Shown here in pieces: positions 53,287 through 57,222 of a stretch of 57,222 nucleotides of DNA; positions within the stretch are counted from its first letter, which is position 1, and each line of letters opens with the position of its first letter. The stretch is from contig JAATGR010000038.1 of the NCBI GenBank assembly GCA_015654575.1, positions 1-57,222 of the forward strand, written 5' to 3'. The position numbers and the translations under genes are program-made. A model generated the notes under the pieces. It did no database searches. It was given only the letters and a program-made list of their open reading frames with translations, and was not told the origin of the DNA. Origin of the DNA: Actinomycetales bacterium (GTDB lineage Bacteria > Actinomycetota > Actinomycetes > Actinomycetales > Microbacteriaceae).

Positions 53287-53910
53287 GTGACGACGACACA
53301 GACTGAGGTGGTCTGGACCGAGCCCGGCACGACCATCGTGGAACCCCGAGGTCGCCTCGCGCTGACGCTGCGCAAAGGTCAGCGCCTGCGCATCACCGAT
53401 CTGGAGGGTCAGCAGGTGATGGACTTCATCGCTACGCGAGTCGACGATCCCGACGAACGGATGTCGGCGATGTTCACGAGCGTGTGTCTGAACAAGTGGG
53501 ATCTCGGCGCAGGTTACGAGATCTTCTCGACCAGGTGCACCCCGCTGTTGCGCGTGCTGCGCGATGACAACGGCAATCACGCGCTCTCCGGCTATTGCTC
53601 CGAATACTCGAACGAGTATCGCTACGGCATCCCTGGGACCGCGTCCTGCTATGGCAATCTCTGCGCCGATTGGGAGGAGCTGGGCCTGGACACCACGAAG
53701 ATCTCGCCCGATCAGTGCATCTCGGTGTTCATGAACATCGCGCATCACCCCGACGGCCGTCACGAAATCGTGGAGCCGACCACCAAACCCGGCGACGCGA
53801 TCGAGTTCGAGGCCCTCGAAGACGTCTACATCGGCTTGTCGAACTGTCCTGAGGAGCACAACCCGTGCAATGCCTTCCACCTCACACCGATGGAAGTCAC
53901 CGTCTTCTGA
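53287..53910 (+). CDS. Urea carboxylase-associated family protein (DUF1989)
   Basis: 207 residues. LEGQQVMDFIA, SVCLNKWDLGAGYEIFSTRC, CYGNLCADWE and MNIAHHPDGRHEIVEPTTKPGD match the DUF1989 family found near urea carboxylase and in guanidine metabolism. Cys/His/Asp conservation suggests a metal-binding hydrolase, possibly a deiminase-like or carboxyguanidine enzyme. GTG 53287 follows AAAGGA. It ends the hyu gene set before the ABC transporter begins. Confidence 0.88.
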   Translation: MTTTQTEVVWTEPGTTIVEPRGRLALTLRKGQRLRITDLEGQQVMDFIATRVDDPDERMSAMFTSVCLNKWDLGAGYEIFSTRCTPLLRVLRDDNGNHALSGYCSEYSNEYRYGIPGTASCYGNLCADWEELGLDTTKISPDQCISVFMNIAHHPDGRHEIVEPTTKPGDAIEFEALEDVYIGLSNCPEEHNPCNAFHLTPMEVTVF

Positions 53911-53953
53911 ACCAGCCGCGCCGATCTCGACTCATACACAGGAAAGGAGCACC

Positions 53954-54895
53954 GTGAACAATCGCTACGCGTTCATCATGCGACGACTGATCGCGCTGCC
54001 GGTGTCGCTCCTGATCGTCAGCTTTCTGGTCTTCGGCCTGCTCTATCTCGTCCCCGGCGATGCAGCTCAGCTGATCGCCGGGGATCGCGCCACACAGGCC
54101 CAGGTGGAGCAGATTCGCGAAGCCATGCATCTGAACGATCCGTTCCTGGTGCAGTACCTGAGCTACCTGGGGCGCCTGCTGCAGGGTGACCTGGGAGACA
54201 CGGCGAACGGCGGCTCCCGCGTGATCGACGTGATCGCCTCCAATCTCGGCCCCACTCTCTCGCTCGCGTTGTGTTCGATGGTCCTCACTGTCGTCTGCGC
54301 GCTGATCATCGCCGCCCTGGTGGCACGACGGCCGGGAGGGATGCTGGACGGCATCGTGCGCGGCGTGAGCGCGGTGGCGTTCGGCATGCCGGTCTTCTGG
54401 GTGGGCCTGATGCTGCTGCTGTTCGTCGCCCTGCCGCTGGGGATGCCGATCGGCGGATGGCCCGCGGATCTCGGCGGACAGCTCGTGCGCCTGATCCTGC
54501 CCTCGATCACGATCGCCGTCACCCTCGGCCCTCTGCTGGTGCGCAGCCTGCGCTCCTCCCTGCTGTCGGTGGAGAGCGCCGACTTCGTCACCGTCGGGCG
54601 GGCGCTGGGTCTCTCCGGATTCGAATTGGCGCGCAAGTATGTGTTGCGCAACGCGCTCATCCCGTCGGTGCCGCTGATCGGTCTGCTGGTCGCGTACGTC
54701 CTCGGCGGCATCGTGGTTGTCGAGACGACCTTCGGGCTGCCCGGGCTGGGACAGTCCCTGGTACAGGCAGCGCAGTCCCGGGATATCAACCTGCTGCAGG
54801 GCGTCACGCTGGTGATTGCGGCGTTCGTGATCACCGCGAACCTGCTCGCGGACATCCTGGTCGCACTGCTCGATCCGAGAGTGAAGGTGGACTGA
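53954..54895 (+). CDS. dppB: ABC transporter permease, dipeptide/oligopeptide type (DppB)
   Basis: 313 residues with six hydrophobic segments. It begins FIMRRLIALPVSLLIVSFLV, the classical DppB/GsiC start, and ends with LADILVALLDPRVKVD, its classical end, with the permease EAA region around LARKYVLRNALIPSVPLIG. AAAGGAG precedes GTG 53954. No binding-protein gene is adjacent; the family 5 lipoprotein at 41184-42695 may fill that role. Confidence 0.93.
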   Translation: MNNRYAFIMRRLIALPVSLLIVSFLVFGLLYLVPGDAAQLIAGDRATQAQVEQIREAMHLNDPFLVQYLSYLGRLLQGDLGDTANGGSRVIDVIASNLGPTLSLALCSMVLTVVCALIIAALVARRPGGMLDGIVRGVSAVAFGMPVFWVGLMLLLFVALPLGMPIGGWPADLGGQLVRLILPSITIAVTLGPLLVRSLRSSLLSVESADFVTVGRALGLSGFELARKYVLRNALIPSVPLIGLLVAYVLGGIVVVETTFGLPGLGQSLVQAAQSRDINLLQGVTLVIAAFVITANLLADILVALLDPRVKVD

Positions 54896-55749
54896 TGAGC
54901 ACCGTGACCGACGCCCCTCCTGCACGCCGCCCGTTCGTGCATACCTGGCGGCAGCCTGGAGGCAGAGCGCTCCTCGCGGGCAGCACCCTCCTGCTCATCA
55001 TCGTCGCTCTCGGAACCCTCGCTCCGGTGCTCAGCGGATACGATCCAGAGGCGCAGGACATCGCATCACGCATGCTGGCGCCCTCATGGGAGCATCTGTT
55101 CGGCACAGACGCACTGGGGCGCGACGTCTTCACGCGCACGCTGTATGCCGTCCGCGTCGATCTTCCGATCGCCGTCGCGGCGGCCCTTCTCCCGGCGATC
55201 GCGGGCGCGATCATCGGCGCAGTCGCGGCCTTGGCGGGCCCGCGAACCGGGCGGGGCATCATGCGGGTAGCGGATATCACGCAGGCATTCCCGCACTACG
55301 TGCTCTACGTGCTCGTCGCGTTTATCCTCTCCCCGGGGGCGGGGGCGTTCATCGTGGGTGTCCTGCTCGTGTCCTGGGTCTCTTACACGCGTATCGTCCG
55401 CTCCCAGGTGCTCACGATCCGGGAGCTCGACTACTACCGCGCGGCGCGGACCTCACGACTCAGCCGCACGCGTGTGCTCTTCCGTCATGTACTCCCCAAT
55501 GCGCTGCCGCAGGCCCTCATCTATTTCGCCTCCGATGTCGTGATCGCGCTCGTCGCGCTGTCGAGTCTGTCCTTCCTCGGCCTGGGGATCCCGCAACCGA
55601 CCCCGGAATGGGGATCGATGATCGCGGACGGACAGAGCTATCTGAGGACCGCCTGGTGGCTGACCGTCTTCCCCGGCCTCGCGATCGTCATCACGGGTCT
55701 CGCGTTCTCGCTGCTCAATGAGGTACTGGATGATCGGAGTCGTCGATGA
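54895..55749 (+). CDS. dppC: ABC transporter permease, dipeptide/oligopeptide type (DppC)
   Basis: 284 residues with six hydrophobic segments. The motif HLFGTDALGRDVFTRTLYAV and the EAA region FRHVLPNALPQALIYFA are standard for DppC. The ATG overlaps the DppB stop by one base (TGATG). The N-terminus has an extra Pro/Arg-rich stretch of about ten residues. Confidence 0.93.
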   Translation: MSTVTDAPPARRPFVHTWRQPGGRALLAGSTLLLIIVALGTLAPVLSGYDPEAQDIASRMLAPSWEHLFGTDALGRDVFTRTLYAVRVDLPIAVAAALLPAIAGAIIGAVAALAGPRTGRGIMRVADITQAFPHYVLYVLVAFILSPGAGAFIVGVLLVSWVSYTRIVRSQVLTIRELDYYRAARTSRLSRTRVLFRHVLPNALPQALIYFASDVVIALVALSSLSFLGLGIPQPTPEWGSMIADGQSYLRTAWWLTVFPGLAIVITGLAFSLLNEVLDDRSRR

Positions 55750-56540
55750 CCGAACCACTGTTCCGAATGCGGGACGTGCGGGTCAGCACCATTGCATCGC
55801 CGTACGCGCCCTCACGCCAGCTCGTACATGGCATGGACCTGTCGGTGCTCTCCGGCGAGAGCGTTGGCATCGTCGGCGAATCGGGGTCGGGCAAAAGCCT
55901 GACGCTCCGCGCGATCCTGGGCCTGCTTCCGCGCGGCATCGAGATCAACGGCGGAGCCGTCGAGCGTCGCGGCGTCGGTGTGCGGGCGCGCATGATCTTC
56001 CAGGAACCACTCACTGCTCTCAACCCGACGCGCTGCGTCAGAGATCTGATCTGCGACGCGCTCAAGGCCGCGGGCGTGCCGCGGCCCGAGCGCCGCACCC
56101 GCATGCTGGAGTTGCTCGAGGAGGTCGGAATGCCCGAGCCGCTCCGGCGCTCGACCATGTGGCCGCACGAACTGTCGGGCGGCCAGCGGCAACGGGTGAT
56201 GATCGCCATGTCACTAGCGGCAGACCCGGACGTGCTCCTGTGCGATGAGCCGACGACCGCGCTCGACGTCACGGTCCAGGCCCAGATCCTCGCTCTGCTG
56301 GAGCGCATGCGCACCGAGCGAGACCTCGCCCTGGTCTTCGTCTCCCACGATCTCGCTGTCGTCGCCGCGGTGTGCGACCGCGTCCTGGTGATGACCAACG
56401 GACGGGTCGTGGAAGAAGGCCCGACGGCCGACGTGTTCGGCAATCCGCAGCATCCGTACACGCAGCGTCTGCTCGCCGCGAGCCAGGTGATGGCGGGCGA
56501 GCGCGCTTCGCTGGAGATGTTCGAGGAAGAGGGACGATGA
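55746..56540 (+). CDS. dppD: ABC transporter ATP-binding protein (DppD-like)
   Basis: 264 residues. Walker A GESGSGKSL (44-52), signature LSGGQ (143-147) and Walker B LLCDEP (164-169) are intact, with SHDLAV carrying the H-loop. It is about 60 residues shorter than DppD of E. coli, lacking most of the C-terminal oligopeptide extension. ATGA overlap with dppC and with the following gene. Confidence 0.92.
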   Translation: MTEPLFRMRDVRVSTIASPYAPSRQLVHGMDLSVLSGESVGIVGESGSGKSLTLRAILGLLPRGIEINGGAVERRGVGVRARMIFQEPLTALNPTRCVRDLICDALKAAGVPRPERRTRMLELLEEVGMPEPLRRSTMWPHELSGGQRQRVMIAMSLAADPDVLLCDEPTTALDVTVQAQILALLERMRTERDLALVFVSHDLAVVAAVCDRVLVMTNGRVVEEGPTADVFGNPQHPYTQRLLAASQVMAGERASLEMFEEEGR

Positions 56541-57222
56541 GTGCACTGTTGGAGGTCGATGACCTCGTGGTTCAGTTTCCCGGCCGCGGGTTCCGCGCCA
56601 GGCCGTTCCGCGCGGTGCGCGGCGTGAGCTTCACGGTGCTCCGAGGCGGCGCCGTCGGAATCGTTGGCGAATCCGGATCCGGCAAGTCCACCACGGCGGC
56701 GGCGGTGATCGGCTTGGTGCCGGCCCATAGCGGCGTTCTCCGCTTCGACGGCACCGACATCGGTGGGCGCAGGCGGAATGCGTCCTTGCGGGGCCGCATC
56801 CAGATGGTGTTCCAGGACCCTGCCGGGGCTCTGAATCCGCGAATGACGGTGCGTCAGATCCTCGCCGAGATCGTGGCGGTCACCGACCGCGGCAACCGCT
56901 CGGCGATCGACGCTCGCGTCACCGAGTTGATGTCGCTCGTCGAGCTGCCGTCCGAGTTCCTGGACCGCCTGCCACGTGCCCTCTCGGGCGGTCAACGCCA
57001 ACGAGCGAGCATCGCACGCGCACTTGCTTCACGGCCCGAACTGCTCATCCTCGATGAGGCGATCGCCGCTCTTGACGTATCGGTGCAGGCGGCCATCATG
57101 GCGCTGCTAGCCCGACTCAAGGACGAGCTCGGCCTGTCGATCGTGTTCATCTCGCACAACCTCGGCGCGGTACGCATCCTGTGCGAGGAGATCGTCGTGA
57201 TGTGCGCGGGCGAGGCCGTGGA
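56537..57222 (+). CDS. dppF: ABC transporter ATP-binding protein (DppF-like), cut by the window end
   Basis: ATG 56537 opens 228 residues without stop before the window ends. Walker A GESGSGKST (44-52), signature LSGGQ (149-153), Walker B LLILDE (169-174) and His207 in FISHNL are visible. The Walker B is followed by AIAALD rather than the usual PTSALD. With DppB, DppC and DppD it makes a complete importer core. Confidence 0.92.
   Translation, partial: MSALLEVDDLVVQFPGRGFRARPFRAVRGVSFTVLRGGAVGIVGESGSGKSTTAAAVIGLVPAHSGVLRFDGTDIGGRRRNASLRGRIQMVFQDPAGALNPRMTVRQILAEIVAVTDRGNRSAIDARVTELMSLVELPSEFLDRLPRALSGGQRQRASIARALASRPELLILDEAIAALDVSVQAAIMALLARLKDELGLSIVFISHNLGAVRILCEEIVVMCAGEAV

Overview
The window reads as one stretch of chromosome from a high-GC Gram-positive actinobacterium, most likely Microbacteriaceae (Microbacterium-like). 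This is inferred from very high GC at third codon positions, frequent GTG starts, tight ATGA/GTGA gene overlaps and hairpin terminators without U-tracts; it is not proven by a marker gene. About 55 protein genes are supported. I see no rRNA, tRNA, transposase, phage gene or CRISPR array.

Layout. (1) 1-2104: end of an aldo/keto reductase facing a small operon of FadR-type regulator, L-rhamnose-type mutarotase and fuconolactonase-like amidohydrolase, which together look like an L-fucose/L-rhamnose dehydrogenase route. (2) 2247-12564: housekeeping and mixed genes (UbiB-like ABC1 kinase, rlmN, DUF4407 membrane protein), a LysR regulator divergent from a flavin-dependent monooxygenase plus APC permease, an SDR, and one orphan ORF of atypical composition. 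(3) 12711-19937: a beta-glucoside PTS operon with a LicT/BglG-type RNA antiterminator site (RAT) and attenuator in its leader, genes for EIIBC, an Old Yellow Enzyme family flavoprotein, EIIA, a 6-phospho-beta-glucosidase, the LicT antiterminator itself, and a HAD phosphatase. (4) 19995-23623: SDR, enoyl-CoA hydratase, SDR and GntR regulator on the minus strand, separated by unusually repeat-rich spacers. (5) 23717-37854: a continuous 13-gene operon with an amino-acid-type ABC importer, aminotransferase, amine oxidase, DapA-like aldolase, dehydrogenases, a lactonase, glutamate dehydrogenase and a tetrulose kinase/isomerase trio (LerK, DerI, LerI types). (6) 37874-41085: XRE-cupin regulator divergent from an NCS1 permease and a hydantoin/Asp-Glu racemase, with two matching candidate operators between them. 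(7) 41184-57222: a peptide/oxoproline/hydantoin-type island: oligopeptide-binding protein, M20 peptidase, aminotransferase, an unusual pseudo-receiver/winged-helix/GAF regulator, ornithine-cyclodeaminase-like protein, MFS carrier, hyuA, a U32-like TIM-barrel protein, hyuB, DUF1989 protein and a Dpp-type ABC transporter that runs off the end.

The genes work as self-contained catabolic modules, each with its own importer and its own local regulator from a different family. The best candidate for an undescribed system is the 14-kb operon of region 5. Its enzymes suggest that an amino-group-bearing polyol or sugar acid is imported, deaminated, cleaved or decarboxylated, and funnelled as L-erythrulose through L-erythrulose 1-phosphate and D-erythrulose 4-phosphate to D-erythrose 4-phosphate. 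The substrate cannot be read from the sequence.
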